Source: Deltaproteobacteria bacterium
Lineage (GTDB): Bacteria > Myxococcota_A > Polyangia > Polyangiales > Houyiibacteriaceae
Direction: 5' to 3'
Length of the DNA: 64,000 nt
NCBI GenBank assembly: GCA_017644045.1
Contig: JAEPMI010000004.1
Coordinates: forward strand, 62,001 to 126,000
Of this stretch, positions 42,852 through 52,801 are shown in pieces; within the stretch, counting starts at the first letter, position 1, and the number at the start of each line of letters is the position of its first letter. The notes under the pieces were generated by a model. The model was not told the DNA's origin. It searched no databases and worked only from the letters and a program-made list of their open reading frames with translations. Made by a program: the position numbers and the translations under genes.

Positions 42852-44372
42852 ATGGATATCCGTTTCGCGGCAGGTCACGCGTGGATCTACGGATCCGCGG
42901 GGTTGTACCGATGCGCCGGGCCCGGGGAGGAGAGCGTGCCCATCCTGGGGCGCGAGGTCCTCCAGCTGGGAGGAGAGGCGCGTCCCTGGCTGCTCGGGGT
43001 CAAACCCAGCGGGAGCGGGGGCTACCTGCTCGACGGCGAGGGTCGACTCCTGAGCTTCATGATCGGCAAGAAGGGCCCCGCTCGCTACGAGGTGGTCGAG
43101 CGCCGCACGTACGCCCTCGAGATCCTCGACGAGAAGCACTGGGCGCTGGCGACCCGCGAGTCGCGCAACGTGGTGGTTCGGACCGGGCTCCCCGGCGCGG
43201 AGAACGCGCGACTGAAGAGCCCGCGCACGGTGGACAAGACCCCGTGGCCCGACGGCCTGCTCTGGGACGACCCGGACGCGATCCCCTACACGCGCCGGAA
43301 GCGCTTCAGCGAGACCCCCGACCGGCTCCGCATGCACGCGCGCGGCTCGGCGCTCGCGCTCGCGGACTCGGACGCCGGCGTGCTCGCGCGCTGGTCGGAA
43401 GGCAGCACCCACTGGGAGCTCGTGACCCGCGTGCCGATCCAGAAGGGCGCCACCCTCGAGGCGTGGCCACTCGGCGAGGGCCTCACGGCACACCTGGCGC
43501 TGAAGGACGGCGCAGTGCTGCTGCACCTCGACGGAGCGGGCGAGGTGCTGGCGCACCTGGAGGTCGACGCGATCCACGCAGCGGTCGCGGACGACTCGCA
43601 CGTGTATCTGCTCGCCGGTGACGAGCTGCGCCGCTGGACGCCTGGTGGTGCGCTCGAGACACTCTTGAAGCACGAGTCGTTGTGCGAGCGCGGTGACGCG
43701 CCCCGGCTCCGGCTCGGGACCGGGGGTCGGCTGCTCTACGGGGCCGCCGACGAGGCGGTGTGGCTGCACGCGGAGGGCGGCGATTGGCGCGCGACGCCGA
43801 TCGAGTCGCCGGACGAGCCGCCGGAGGTGAAGGCGAAGCTGGCCAAGCCCAAGAAGCGTCGCCTGAAGGGCGAGCCGCGACTCCAGCTCGATGGGTCCGT
43901 CGACCCGCAGAGCTGGGAAGGCGACGTCGGCGAGCTCGCGCTCGAGGTGGCCGTCGTCAACATGGGCGGTCCCGCCGAAGGGCTCACCATCGAGATCGGC
44001 GGGCCGGCGCGCGGCAGCCTCTTCGAGACGGCACGGGTCAAGGTCGAGGGCGCGGGCTGGAAGGAACCGAAGACGCTCGAGCTGAAGGGGGGTCAGGCGT
44101 CGCTCGAGGCGAAGATCCCCGCGGGGGTGGAGGTTCCGGAGCCGCCGAAATCCATCGCGCGGAAGAAGTCCGACGCGAAGCAGTGGCGTTGGGATCAGAT
44201 CCCCGACGACGCGCGGTTGCGGGTGACGCTCGAGGGTGAGGCGAAGAAGCGGGGTCAGGCGCTGCTCACGCTTCGCATCGGCCTCGCCGGTCACGGCCGC
44301 TCCGGTTCGGTGCTGCGCGGTCAGAGCCTCACCATCGGGCCGCCGAAGCCCAAGCCCGAAGCCGAGGGCTGA
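42852..44372 (+). CDS. Unknown 506-residue protein, propeller-like N-terminus
   Basis: No signal peptide or membrane segment is visible, so it is probably cytoplasmic. Residues about 1-320 are beta-rich with blade-like repeats (GHAWIYGSAGLYRC, SHVYLLAGDELRRWTPGG, GGRLLYGAADEAVWLHA). A lysine-rich linker (KAKLAKPKKRRLKG, about 327-340) leads to a C-terminal beta sandwich (LALEVAVVNMGGPAEGLTIEIGG). A strong AGAGGGG lies just before the ATG. It is divergent from the TamB gene, across a 108-bp region with AT-rich patches (TTTTTCACCC). I do not recognise the family. The converging DUF1232-like gene ends three bases past its stop. Confidence 0.7.
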   Translation: MDIRFAAGHAWIYGSAGLYRCAGPGEESVPILGREVLQLGGEARPWLLGVKPSGSGGYLLDGEGRLLSFMIGKKGPARYEVVERRTYALEILDEKHWALATRESRNVVVRTGLPGAENARLKSPRTVDKTPWPDGLLWDDPDAIPYTRRKRFSETPDRLRMHARGSALALADSDAGVLARWSEGSTHWELVTRVPIQKGATLEAWPLGEGLTAHLALKDGAVLLHLDGAGEVLAHLEVDAIHAAVADDSHVYLLAGDELRRWTPGGALETLLKHESLCERGDAPRLRLGTGGRLLYGAADEAVWLHAEGGDWRATPIESPDEPPEVKAKLAKPKKRRLKGEPRLQLDGSVDPQSWEGDVGELALEVAVVNMGGPAEGLTIEIGGPARGSLFETARVKVEGAGWKEPKTLELKGGQASLEAKIPAGVEVPEPPKSIARKKSDAKQWRWDQIPDDARLRVTLEGEAKKRGQALLTLRIGLAGHGRSGSVLRGQSLTIGPPKPKPEAEG

Positions 44373-44375
44373 CGC

Positions 44376-44831
44376 TCAGGACGCCGCTTGGACGCTGCGC
44401 AGGTGATCGTCGAGGACGGAGACCACGTCGCTCGGCAGCACGCGCGCGAGCAAGTCGGTGCCGCCGTCGATGCTGCGAAAGTCCACGCCCTCGATGTGCT
44501 CGCGGAGCTCCTGCGCCGCGCGATGCAGGAGGTACACGTCGTCGAGCATGCCCACCAGCAAGCGGTCGTCGCGCGATGGGACCAGATCGTCCTCGAGCAG
44601 CAGGTAGCGCACCACGTGCGAGAAGGTCGCGCGGGCGTGTGGCGGGACGCCCTCGGAGTAGATCGCTCCATCGAGCGCGCGTAGGAGCCCCGGCATGGCC
44701 TGGAGCGTCTGTCGCAGGTGGTCCGCGGTCTCTGGCTCGAGCTCGCGCTCGGCGACGTAGGCCTCGAGCTCGCCATCGGACTCGGCGATCGCCTCTCGGA
44801 GGCCGCGCTCGAGAAGACCGTTCAGTGCCAT
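44376..44831 (-). CDS. DUF1232/YkvA-like small protein
   Basis: The 151-residue protein is helical, starting MALNGLLERGLREAI. The segment YLLLEDDLVPSRDDRLLVGMLDDVYLLHRAAQEL (about 77-110) matches the DUF1232 (YkvA) pattern, in which a DLVP turn precedes LGxxDD and a helix. DUF1232 proteins are usually membrane-associated and of unknown role. Here the segment is less hydrophobic than usual, so the assignment is moderate. The ATG at 44831 was chosen because upstream residues in this frame are low quality. It has no operon partner; the next gene is divergent, 72 bases away. Confidence 0.65.
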   Translation of the reverse strand: MALNGLLERGLREAIAESDGELEAYVAERELEPETADHLRQTLQAMPGLLRALDGAIYSEGVPPHARATFSHVVRYLLLEDDLVPSRDDRLLVGMLDDVYLLHRAAQELREHIEGVDFRSIDGGTDLLARVLPSDVVSVLDDHLRSVQAAS

Positions 44832-44903
44832 GGCGCGAGCATAGACGAGGCGAGCGCTCCACGTCAGCGCCGACGGAACCCCTGGAGGGTGTAGGCTCCG
44901 CCG

Positions 44904-46073
44904 GTGCGGTTCTCGGTGCAGCGCTGGATCCCATGCGTTCCCGAGCTGGCGTTCGTGCTGGCGACCCACCCGAGCGCGATGAACCGCTGGTCGGAGGCGC
45001 GGATCGAAGCGGTCGATCCCGGCGAAGGTGGCCACGTGTCGAGCGTGGGGGCTACGCGCTTCGTCCATCTGCCGGACAGCCTGCTCAGCCGCGACACGCG
45101 CCTCGAGGAGGTCGTGGTCGAGAGCCGGCCGCCCCACCGGTTCGTCTACCGCGTGGTGGGCGGCGCACCGCTCTCCTGGCACGAGGGCGTCCAAGAGCTC
45201 ACCCCTCGCGTCGACCCGCGGGGAAGCGGAACGCCCGGCACCTGGTTGATCTGGCACGTGGATGCGCAGCTCGACGTGCCGGTGCCCGGGGCCGACACCC
45301 TCGTTCGACGCCAGCTCGAAGCTGGGCTGAGGCGGAGCCTCGAGGCGATGGTCACCGCTGCTCACGAGGGCGTGGACGCCGAGCCGCTCCCGCGCTGGAC
45401 CCGTCCTCCCGAAGAGGACGAGCCCACTCTCCGTCGAGCCGCGGAGCGCGTGGAGGCCGAGCTGCGCGAGGCCCATCGGAGGCGGCGTGGTGACCCCCGA
45501 GCCGTGTTTGCCGGCTTCCTCGCCGAGCTGAGCGCCGAGTGGATGGCGATGGCCCGCCGCGGCGTCGCCCACTCAGGCTGGGTGCTCCGGCTCATCCCGC
45601 TGAGCGCGCGCTACTACCTGGACGCGCTCCAGGGCGACGACGACGGATCGTGCGAAGGCCACTGGCGTGAGGCGTTCCGCAGCGCGGAGCGGTCCATGCG
45701 GACGCGCCCGTACCTCGACGCGGTGCGCGATGCCCTCGGGAGCAGCCTGCGCGCCCACCTGGAGGAGGATCTCCCCCGGGTCCTGGCCACGACCTTCGCC
45801 GACCACTACGCAGGGCGATACGGTTTCGCCCGCTTCCGCGCGGACCATCGGGTCCTCGGGCGGACCTTCGGGCCCGCCGCCGAACGCTTCTTCGCCGAGT
45901 TCCCCCGGGACGCCTGGCCCTGGGGACAGCGGCTCGCCCGTCGAGCGATGCCCGCGTCCCTGCGATCGCGGCCCCTCGGGCGCCAGGACCGCTGGCTCCA
46001 CCGCAGCCGCGGGCGCGCGTTCGACCGCGGCGAGCGGCTCGCGCGCCTGCTCGTGAGGGCCGTGCGGGCATGA
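44904..46073 (+). CDS. SRPBCC (START-like) domain protein
   Basis: The 389-residue protein begins MRFSVQRWIPCVPELAFVLATHPSAMNRW, the usual entry of an SRPBCC ligand-binding fold, and GTWLIWHVDAQLDVPVPGADTLVRRQLEAGLRRSLEAM (about 112-150) closes this N-terminal domain. The remaining 240 residues are a second, helical region rich in Arg, Trp and Tyr (SAEWMAMARRGVAHSG, DHYAGRYGFARFRADHR), with a very basic C-terminus. The second domain is not recognised. The SRPBCC fold binds hydrophobic ligands such as lipids or polyketides. The glycine-rich membrane protein gene begins 79 bases later and may be under separate control. Confidence 0.68.
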   Translation: MRFSVQRWIPCVPELAFVLATHPSAMNRWSEARIEAVDPGEGGHVSSVGATRFVHLPDSLLSRDTRLEEVVVESRPPHRFVYRVVGGAPLSWHEGVQELTPRVDPRGSGTPGTWLIWHVDAQLDVPVPGADTLVRRQLEAGLRRSLEAMVTAAHEGVDAEPLPRWTRPPEEDEPTLRRAAERVEAELREAHRRRRGDPRAVFAGFLAELSAEWMAMARRGVAHSGWVLRLIPLSARYYLDALQGDDDGSCEGHWREAFRSAERSMRTRPYLDAVRDALGSSLRAHLEEDLPRVLATTFADHYAGRYGFARFRADHRVLGRTFGPAAERFFAEFPRDAWPWGQRLARRAMPASLRSRPLGRQDRWLHRSRGRAFDRGERLARLLVRAVRA

Positions 46074-46152
46074 GCCTCCGATCGATGGTAGGTGGGCCGG
46101 GAGGTTGCGGGCCGTTTCGACGTACTATGCTCGCCGCGAGGCCCACGAGACG

Positions 46153-47277
46153 ATGAGCGACTATGGATACGGAGGCCCGGCCCCGACGGGTGCGGGCGGC
46201 TACGGCGGCCAGGGTGGCCAAGGCGGGGGAGGCGGCTACGGCGGCGCTGGTGGCGGCGGCTACGGCGGTCCCCCGCCCGGCGGCGGCTACGGCGGTCCGC
46301 CCGGCGGCGGCTACGGCGGCCCTCCACAGCGAGGGGTGACCATCGGCGATCTGCTCGGCGAGTCGATGCGCGCGGTGGTGAACAACTTCGCCACCTTCGT
46401 GGTGGCCGCGCTGGTCTTCGCCATCCCGAGCAACCTCCTGAGCATGATCGGGAGCAAGCGCTTCACGGACAGCATGCTCGGCATCATCCCGATGACCCAG
46501 GAGGGCGTCACCGATCCGGACGAGCTCTTCGGCTCGATCGACTTCACGGGGCTGATGATCTTCTGCATCGCCGCGCCCCTGGTCAGCCTGATCTGCAACA
46601 ACCTCTGCCAGGGAACGCTGACCTACGCGTCCGTCGAGTCGGTCGCCGGCAACCGGGTCTCGCCCGGCGACGCGCTCGCCAAGGGCTTCCGCTCGGCACC
46701 ATCGATCCTGGTCATCGCGATCGTGCTCACGATCTTCTACTTCCTCGCGTGCCTGCCCGGCACCGTCGGCTGGGTGCTCTTGACGGCTGGCCTCGGGGCG
46801 GCGGGTGGCAGTGACCCGGTGGGTCCCCTCTTCGCCGTCTGCTGTGGTTGCCCCGCGATGGTCATCATGATCATCGCGCCGATCGTCTGGATCATGATCC
46901 TCTTCTTCCTGGCCATCCCGGCCGCGGTCGCGGAGCAGTGCGGACCCATCGAGGCGATGCAGCGCAGCCTCCGGCTCACCAAGGGTCACCGGCTCAAGAT
47001 CCTCGCGGGCCTCCTCGTGATCCTCGTCGTCTTCGTCGTCGTGGTCATCCTCGGGATGATCGTCACGGCGCCCTTCGGCGGCGGTCAGATCGATCCCTCG
47101 ACCGGACAGATGCAAGGCATGAGCACCGGCGCGCTCATCATCGGGACCATCGTCGGCATCGGCCAGACCATGGTCTTGCTCACCATGCTCTCCTCCTTCG
47201 CCGGTGTGACCTACGCGAAGATCCGAGGAGTGGACGAGGGAGTCGACGCGGCGTCGATCGCCAGCGTCTTCTCGTGA
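46153..47277 (+). CDS. Glycine-rich polytopic membrane protein
   Basis: The 374-residue protein has a 58-residue N-terminal tail of GGYGG and GGPP repeats (cytoplasmic by inference), then six or seven membrane segments (for example FATFVVAALVFAIPSNLL, ILAGLLVILVVFVVVVILGMIV and ALIIGTIVGIGQTMVLL). The membrane part resembles YciC/glycerophosphodiesterase-type membrane domains in length and layout. The ATG at 46153 precedes the Tyr/Gly tail. It begins the operon that continues with the DUF4129-like gene 7 bases later, and so is probably part of the MoxR cluster. Function unknown; the Tyr/Gly tail may promote clustering. Confidence 0.78.
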   Translation: MSDYGYGGPAPTGAGGYGGQGGQGGGGGYGGAGGGGYGGPPPGGGYGGPPGGGYGGPPQRGVTIGDLLGESMRAVVNNFATFVVAALVFAIPSNLLSMIGSKRFTDSMLGIIPMTQEGVTDPDELFGSIDFTGLMIFCIAAPLVSLICNNLCQGTLTYASVESVAGNRVSPGDALAKGFRSAPSILVIAIVLTIFYFLACLPGTVGWVLLTAGLGAAGGSDPVGPLFAVCCGCPAMVIMIIAPIVWIMILFFLAIPAAVAEQCGPIEAMQRSLRLTKGHRLKILAGLLVILVVFVVVVILGMIVTAPFGGGQIDPSTGQMQGMSTGALIIGTIVGIGQTMVLLTMLSSFAGVTYAKIRGVDEGVDAASIASVFS

Positions 47278-47284
47278 GGCCTCG

Positions 47285-48091
47285 TTGAGCACCACCCTCC
47301 GTGGAGCTTGCCTGCTCGTCGTGCTCGCGTGCGCGACGGCCGTGGCGCAGCCGGCGGAGCCCCCGATGGATCCGCGGGACGCGGCGCAGCAGGTCCACAC
47401 CGACAACGGCTACCCGGACTCCGTCCGGGTGAGCAACGGCAGCGGCGGGCTCTCGAGCTTCCCGCCGAACCTCGGCGGGGGCGGCGGCGGCGATCGGCGC
47501 TCGCTGCAGCGCTCGGGTCGCACCGACCTCGACGACTACGACAGCCCCGACAACCGGCGCCCCGGCATGGAGAACGACCAGGGCTCCGGGTGGGAGCTCC
47601 CGAGCTTCGGAGGCATCGGCAACTTTGGCCAGTTCATCTCCTGGGGGCTGCTGATCATCGGCGGTGCCCTACTCCTCGCGCTGCTGGGCTACCTGCTCTA
47701 CACGCTCTGGCCGCGAGGCGCGAAGGGCGCCCCGGACGACGAAGCCGGCGCCGCAGGCGAGCTCCTGGTCACCAAGGACGGGCTCCCCTTCCAGGCCGGC
47801 GACCCCGACGCGCTGGCGCGGGAGGGCCGCTACGCCGAGGCGATCCTGGCGCTCCTCGTCCAGTCGCTCCGCTCGGTGGGCTGGCGGCCGAGCATCGAGG
47901 GCAGCCTGACCGCGCGCGAGGTGCTCTGGTCGATCATTCACGGCGACGCGCGACGCACGCCCCTCGCCAAGGTCGTCGAGGGCGCCGAGCGCGTGCGCTT
48001 CGCCGGCGAGCCGGCGACTCGCGAGGCCTACGAGGCGCTCGTCCCGCATCGGGACGCGGTGCTCGCGGCGAGCCGGAAGGAGGCCGCGTGA
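47285..48091 (+). CDS. DUF4129-like membrane protein, TTG start
   Basis: The 268-residue product starts at a TTG, since no ATG or GTG lies near the signal peptide (STTLRGACLLVVLACATAVAQP). A GAGG sits 4 bases before the TTG. An extracytoplasmic, disordered Gly/Asn/Asp-rich stretch (about 25-105) leads to one membrane helix near 115-135 (WGLLIIGGALLLALLGYLLYTLW). The cytoplasmic C-terminal domain (DALAREGRYAEAILALLVQSLRSVGW, about 175-200) matches DUF4129, usually found beside MoxR and DUF4350 genes. It overlaps the next gene by GTGA. Confidence 0.82.
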   Translation: MSTTLRGACLLVVLACATAVAQPAEPPMDPRDAAQQVHTDNGYPDSVRVSNGSGGLSSFPPNLGGGGGGDRRSLQRSGRTDLDDYDSPDNRRPGMENDQGSGWELPSFGGIGNFGQFISWGLLIIGGALLLALLGYLLYTLWPRGAKGAPDDEAGAAGELLVTKDGLPFQAGDPDALAREGRYAEAILALLVQSLRSVGWRPSIEGSLTAREVLWSIIHGDARRTPLAKVVEGAERVRFAGEPATREAYEALVPHRDAVLAASRKEAA

Positions 48092-49392
48092 GCCGGCGGC
48101 GGAAGAACCAACCGCTGATCGGCAAGTGGGGCCGCCGGGCGATCCTCACGCTGGCGTTCCTCTCGGTCGGCTCGGTCGTGGGCACGATGCTCTACGGCAG
48201 CCGCCTGGTGCCGCTCACGCCGACGCAGGCCGACAGCTTCGGCTACGGGCCGCTCGGGCATCACGCCTTCAGCGAGACGATGAAGCGACTCGGACTGCAC
48301 GTCGTGCAGAGCCGAGGCGATCGCTTCGAGGGCCCGGCCTCTCCGATGCTCTTCATCGAGCCCGAAACCGAGGCGCGGGTGGAGGGTAAAGAGCGCACGC
48401 TCGCCGACGCGCTCGAGGCGCGCGCCGAGGATGCGAAGCCGACGATCGTGGTCCTGCCGAAGTGGAACCTCTTCGCGGGCGCGGCCGAGCCCTTCGTGAG
48501 CTCGACCTTCGAGCCCGTGAAGGAGACGCTCGCGGCCATCTTCGGTCGCGATGGAGCGATGACCACCACCAGCGTCAGGTTGGTGGAGGACACCGACGCG
48601 CTCGAGATGAGCGAGCTCTACGGCGTGCTCGGGACCTACATGGTCCAGGTACCGAACCTCCAGGTCATCACGGACGTGCCGCCGCTCGCGACGGTCCTGC
48701 TCGAGTCACCTCACGGCGCGGTGGTGGTCGCCGCCGCCGACGGAACCGTGGTCGTCAGCGACCCGGACCTCATCCACAACTACAACTTCCACCGGGCCGA
48801 CCACGCCGCCCTCTGGTGGACGCTCCTGGCCGACTACGAGTCGGACACGATCGTCATCGACGAGGTCTTCCACGGCCACGGCAAGACCCACTCGCTGAGC
48901 CGCGCGCTCGGCGAGTTCCCGGCGGTGCTGCTGGTCTCGCACCTCCTGCTGCTCCTCCTGCTCCTGGTGATCCTCGGCTCCAAGCGCTTCGGTCCCGCGC
49001 TGCCGCCCTTCGCGCATGGTCACGGCCCGCGCGAGGCGATCGAGGTCGCGGCCCACGTGCTCGCCGACGGTCAGCCGATCGGCCCGCTGGTGGAGGAATA
49101 CGTCGCGCAGGTCCTCTTCGATCTGCACGAGCGGCTCGGCCTCCCGCAGAAGGGCTCGCTCGACGCCCGCGCGGCCGCCATCGACGAGGTCGCAGAGCAT
49201 CGCCGCCAGGCCCCCGAGGCCATGAAGCTGCTGCGGGCCGCCCGAACCACCGGCGCGAAATCGAACGCCGAAGGCTGGCGCATCGCGCGCGCAGCCCACA
49301 CCTACCGCCAGCGGCTCCTCGGCCGCCTCGGCAAGAGCGAAGGCGCGCATCGCGCCCTCAACGACCCACCGAAAGAAGAGAGAGCCGCATGA
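48088..49392 (+). CDS. DUF4350-like membrane protein
   Basis: The 434-residue protein starts at a GTG that overlaps the stop of the preceding gene (GTGA). It has an N-terminal membrane helix (about 15-35) and a Rossmann-like periplasmic domain with [25 protein letters not shown], the DUF4350 opening, and [27 protein letters not shown] near 230-255. A second hydrophobic segment ([21 protein letters not shown], about 278-298) anchors a helical C-terminus. DUF4350 proteins are conserved partners of MoxR and DUF58; their biochemical role is unknown. The stop overlaps the MoxR start as ATGA. Confidence 0.85.
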   Translation: MSRRRKNQPLIGKWGRRAILTLAFLSVGSVVGTMLYGSRLVPLTPTQADSFGYGPLGHHAFSETMKRLGLHVVQSRGDRFEGPASPMLFIEPETEARVEGKERTLADALEARAEDAKPTIVVLPKWNLFAGAAEPFVSSTFEPVKETLAAIFGRDGAMTTTSVRLVEDTDALEMSELYGVLGTYMVQVPNLQVITDVPPLATVLLESPHGAVVVAAADGTVVVSDPDLIHNYNFHRADHAALWWTLLADYESDTIVIDEVFHGHGKTHSLSRALGEFPAVLLVSHLLLLLLLLVILGSKRFGPALPPFAHGHGPREAIEVAAHVLADGQPIGPLVEEYVAQVLFDLHERLGLPQKGSLDARAAAIDEVAEHRRQAPEAMKLLRAARTTGAKSNAEGWRIARAAHTYRQRLLGRLGKSEGAHRALNDPPKEERAA

Positions 49393-50351
49393 GCATGGAG
49401 CCGCAGCGAGTCGCCGAGACCCTGGGCAAGCTGAGCCAGACGATCGGCGCGGTCGTGATGGGCTCGGAGGTCAACCTCCGCCACGCCTTCGTCGCCTTCA
49501 TGGTGCGCGGACACGTGCTGATGGAGGGTGTGCCCGGCACCGGCAAGACCTTCCTCGCGCGCTGCTTCGCGCGCTGTCTCGGCCTCGACATGCGGCGCGT
49601 GCAGTGCACGCCCGACCTGATGCCCGGCGACGTCATCGGCGCGAACGTCTTCGACTTCCGGACGCAGAGCTTCACGCTCACCAAGGGTCCCGTCTTCACC
49701 GAGTTCCTGCTCACCGACGAGATCAACCGGACGCCGCCCAAGACCCAGTCGGCCCTGCTCGAGGCGATGCAGGAGCGTTCGGTGACCATCGACGGCGACA
49801 CGCACCAGCTCAGCTCGCGCTTCATGGTCGTCGCGACCCAGAACCCGGTAGAGCACGAGGGCACCTACCCGCTCCCCGAGGCGCAGCTCGACCGCTTCCT
49901 CTTCAAGCTCGAGGTCGGCTATCCGGACGAGCACCAGGAGACCAACGCGGTCATCGCCCACTGCGCCAGCTCGGGCACGCCCGACCTGGAAGAGCTCGGC
50001 CTGCGCCCGATGCTCTCCGGCGCCGAGGTCGACGCGCTCCGCGAGGTCCCGAAGAGCATTCACCTCGACCCGATGATCGCGCGCTACTGCGTGCACCTCG
50101 CCCGCGCGACCCGGGAGCACCCGGCCCTCGCGGTCGGCCTCTCGCCGCGCGCGGCGACGATGCTCGCCGCCGCCGCGCGCGCCCACGCCGCCTGCGACGC
50201 GCGCAACTACGTGGTCCCCGACGACGTGAAGGCCCTCTTCCTCCCCGTCGCTCGCCACCGCGTGATCATCACCCCCGCCGCCGAGATGGAAGACCTCCGC
50301 GCAGAGTCCATCTGCCAACAGATCGCCGCACAGGTCCCAGCCCCCCGCTGA
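49389..50351 (+). CDS. MoxR-family AAA+ ATPase
   Basis: The 320-residue protein shows Walker A GVPGTGKT (about 45-52), Walker [24 protein letters not shown] (about 110-130), sensor [22 protein letters not shown] (about 145-165) and a C-terminal AAA lid ([18 protein letters not shown]). This is the MoxR class, thought to act as a chaperone that remodels DUF58/VWA partners. The ATG at 49389 overlaps the DUF4350 stop as ATGA. After the stop comes a repeat-like GAA hairpin and a C-rich tract that break the tight gene spacing of the operon. Confidence 0.94.
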   Translation: MSMEPQRVAETLGKLSQTIGAVVMGSEVNLRHAFVAFMVRGHVLMEGVPGTGKTFLARCFARCLGLDMRRVQCTPDLMPGDVIGANVFDFRTQSFTLTKGPVFTEFLLTDEINRTPPKTQSALLEAMQERSVTIDGDTHQLSSRFMVVATQNPVEHEGTYPLPEAQLDRFLFKLEVGYPDEHQETNAVIAHCASSGTPDLEELGLRPMLSGAEVDALREVPKSIHLDPMIARYCVHLARATREHPALAVGLSPRAATMLAAAARAHAACDARNYVVPDDVKALFLPVARHRVIITPAAEMEDLRAESICQQIAAQVPAPR

Positions 50352-50444
50352 GCGAAGCGAAGCGCCCCACTGAGCGAAGCTCAGCCCTCACCCTCACCCT
50401 CGCCCTACCCCTCACCCTTCTGCACCGACCTCACTGACGCCCCA
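50352..50444 (+). repeat. GAA-loop hairpin and C-rich tract after the MoxR stop
   Basis: Directly after the TGA comes GCGAAGCGAAGCGCCCC, then a perfect hairpin CTGAGC-GAA-GCTCAG (50370-50384), then CCCTCACCCTCACCCTC. The 93 bases separate MoxR from DUF58 in an operon where other joints overlap by 4 bases. Similar elements follow genes ending at 60102, 60225 and 63627. Confidence 0.6.
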
Positions 50445-51749
50445 ATGGTCCCCGCCCCCCGACTCATGATCCTCGCCGTCCTCGGCCTCGCGCTCGCCGC
50501 GTTGCCGGTGGTGTACGTGCCGGAGCTCTGGGTCGGCGTCGTCGGCCTGTGGGTGGTCCTCGGCTTCGGTGCCCTCATCGACGTCATCGTGCTCCTCGTC
50601 GCTCGCCCGAAGGTCGTCGCCGACGCGCCCGGCCACGTCGGCGTCGGCTCCGACGTCCGCATCGCCTTCGAGCTGACCACCAAGGTCTTCCCGCGGCTCC
50701 ACGCCGTGATCCGACCGGAGACCGAGGCGCCGCTCCGCGCGAGCCGCGACGCCCGCGTCCGCACTCGCAAGGGCACCGTGCGCGTCGAGGCTCCCTTCGA
50801 GGCGCCACGCCGCGGTGGTGCCGAGCTCAGCGGCGTCTGGACCCAGATCGACGGGCCCTTGCGCTTCTTCCGGCGCATCGACCGGCACGCCATCGACGCG
50901 CCCATCGCGATCGTGCCCAACGTCGAGCGGGTGCGGCAGCTCGCCCTCGCCCACTTCGGGCACCAGCCGCACGGCGGCGTCCACGTCACCCGCAAGCGCG
51001 GCGACGGAGGCGAGCTCGACAGCCTCGAGCAGTACGAGCCCGGCATGGACCTGCGGAAGGTCGACTGGAAGTCGTCCGCGCGGCACCAGCATCTTCAGGT
51101 CCGCCGCTTCCGCATCGAGCAGAACCAGCGACTCATCCTCTGCACCGACACCGGCCGCCTCATGGCCGACGCCATCGACGGCCTCGAACGCCTGGACCAC
51201 GCGATCCACGCGATGCTCCTGCTCTCGCGCGTCGCGCTGAAGAACGGCGACCTGGTCGGCGTGCACGCCTACGGCGAGTCGCCCCGCGCCTGGGTCCCGC
51301 CCGGCGGCGGCATGCGGCAGATGGCGCGCATCAAGCACGGGCTCGCCACGCTCGACGCGCGACCGGAGGAGACCAACCACGTCCTCGGCGTGCACCGGCT
51401 CGTCGCGCAGCTGAAGCGCCGGAGCCTGGTCGTGGTCTTCACCGAGTTCGCCGACGCGACCACGGCCGAGCTCATGGTCGAGCACCTCGGCCACCTCGCC
51501 CGAAAGCACCTGGTGATCTTCGTCGCGCTCGACGACCCTGCGATCGAAGAGCCGCTCGAGATCGTTCCTCGGGAGCCGTCCGAGCTCGCGGCCGCGTCGG
51601 TCGCCGGCGGCATGCGGCAGGATCGGCAGCGCGTGCTGCGCCGGCTGTCCCGGATGGGCGTCGACGTGATCAGCGGCCCACCCGGGCCCGCCGCTCTCCA
51701 GCTGCTCGCGCGCTACGTCCACGTGAAGCGACGGGGGCTCATCGGATGA
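50445..51749 (+). CDS. DUF58 protein, MoxR partner
   Basis: The 434-residue protein begins MVPAPRLMILAVLGLALAALPVVYV with two membrane helices (about 8-55) and then a beta-rich segment. The DUF58 signature EQYEPGMDLRKVDWKSSARHQHLQVRRF lies at about 198-225, and a VWA-like fold follows (LVVVFTEFADATTAEL). DUF58 proteins work with MoxR ATPases, for example in envelope stress or development; the actual client is unknown. Its start is a GTG or ATG close to 50445; the ATG at 50445 is used. The stop overlaps the SpoIIM-like gene as ATGA. Confidence 0.9.
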   Translation: MVPAPRLMILAVLGLALAALPVVYVPELWVGVVGLWVVLGFGALIDVIVLLVARPKVVADAPGHVGVGSDVRIAFELTTKVFPRLHAVIRPETEAPLRASRDARVRTRKGTVRVEAPFEAPRRGGAELSGVWTQIDGPLRFFRRIDRHAIDAPIAIVPNVERVRQLALAHFGHQPHGGVHVTRKRGDGGELDSLEQYEPGMDLRKVDWKSSARHQHLQVRRFRIEQNQRLILCTDTGRLMADAIDGLERLDHAIHAMLLLSRVALKNGDLVGVHAYGESPRAWVPPGGGMRQMARIKHGLATLDARPEETNHVLGVHRLVAQLKRRSLVVVFTEFADATTAELMVEHLGHLARKHLVIFVALDDPAIEEPLEIVPREPSELAAASVAGGMRQDRQRVLRRLSRMGVDVISGPPGPAALQLLARYVHVKRRGLIG

Positions 51750-52801
51750 AGGGCGCCCGCAGAGAGCTGCGCTCCGTCACGTTCCGGAAGGAGCGCGAGG
51801 CCCAGTGGCAGGAGCTCGACGCGCTCGTCGAGCGCGCGCTCAAGAAGGGCCTCGGCACCCTGAACGAAGCCGAGCTGCGCCGGCTCCCCGTGCTCTATCG
51901 CGCGGCGCTCGCGAGCCTGTCCGTGGCGCGCCGCACCGCCATGGACCGCGCGCTCGTCGACTACCTCGAGAGCCTGGCCGCGCGGGCCTTCCTCGCGGTC
52001 TACGGCTCCCGCAAGGGCACCCGCGGCGTCATCCGGCGCGCGCTCTTCGTGGAGTTCCCGCGCCGCGTCCGCGCGATGGCGCCGGAGATGGCGCTCTCGC
52101 TGGTGGTCACCGCCCTCGGCGCCGTGGTTGCGTGGTCGCTCATGGGCGTCGACGTCGGCTGGTACGACGCCTTTGTGAACCCGGCGCTCGCCGGCGGTCG
52201 CGACCCCCACGCCTCGACCGAGATGCTCCGCGGCGCGCTCTACGGCGAAGGCGGTCAGATGGAGGGCGGCATGCTCTCGATCTTCGCGAGCTCGCTCTTC
52301 GTGCACAACGCCGGCATCGGCATGATGTGCTTCGCGCTCGGCTTCGCGATCGGCATCCCGACGCTGCTCCTGCTCTTCACCAATGGCCTGATGCTCGGCG
52401 CCTTCCTGCGCCTCTACGCCGACCGCGGCCTGCTCTACGAGCTATGCGGCTGGCTCCTGCCGCACGGCATCCCGGAGATCGGCGCGATCATCCTCTGCGG
52501 CGCGGCCGGCCTGCACATGGGCCGCTCGATGCTGGTGCCCGGTCGCCGGACCGTGCCGCAGTCGATCGGCGACGCCGGTCGCCGCGCCTCGATGGTCGTG
52601 CTGGGATCCGTCGTGCTCTTCGCCATCGCCGGCCTCATCGAGGGCCTCTTCCGCCAGCTCGTGACCGACGACACGATCCGCTACGCCTTCGCGGGCTTCA
52701 ACGCGATCTGGTTCTTCGGCTGGCTCCTGGTCGCTGGCCGCGAGCCGCGCCGACCGAAGCGGCCGGCGGCGCTGCCCACGGCGAAGGGGAGCGGCGCATG
52801 A
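51746..52801 (+). CDS. SpoIIM-like (DUF95) membrane protein
   Basis: The 351-residue protein has a basic N-terminal helical region (residues 1-105), then about five or six membrane segments from 113 to 320. ILSIFASSLFVHNAGIGMMCFALG-like sequence around 180-200 and LLPHGIPEIGAIILCGAAGLHMG around 232-254 are conserved landmarks of the DUF95/SpoIIM family. In sporulating Firmicutes SpoIIM helps engulfment, but outside them the role is open. It is coupled by ATGA to both the DUF58 gene and the RDD gene. Confidence 0.88.
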   Translation: MKGARRELRSVTFRKEREAQWQELDALVERALKKGLGTLNEAELRRLPVLYRAALASLSVARRTAMDRALVDYLESLAARAFLAVYGSRKGTRGVIRRALFVEFPRRVRAMAPEMALSLVVTALGAVVAWSLMGVDVGWYDAFVNPALAGGRDPHASTEMLRGALYGEGGQMEGGMLSIFASSLFVHNAGIGMMCFALGFAIGIPTLLLLFTNGLMLGAFLRLYADRGLLYELCGWLLPHGIPEIGAIILCGAAGLHMGRSMLVPGRRTVPQSIGDAGRRASMVVLGSVVLFAIAGLIEGLFRQLVTDDTIRYAFAGFNAIWFFGWLLVAGREPRRPKRPAALPTAKGSGA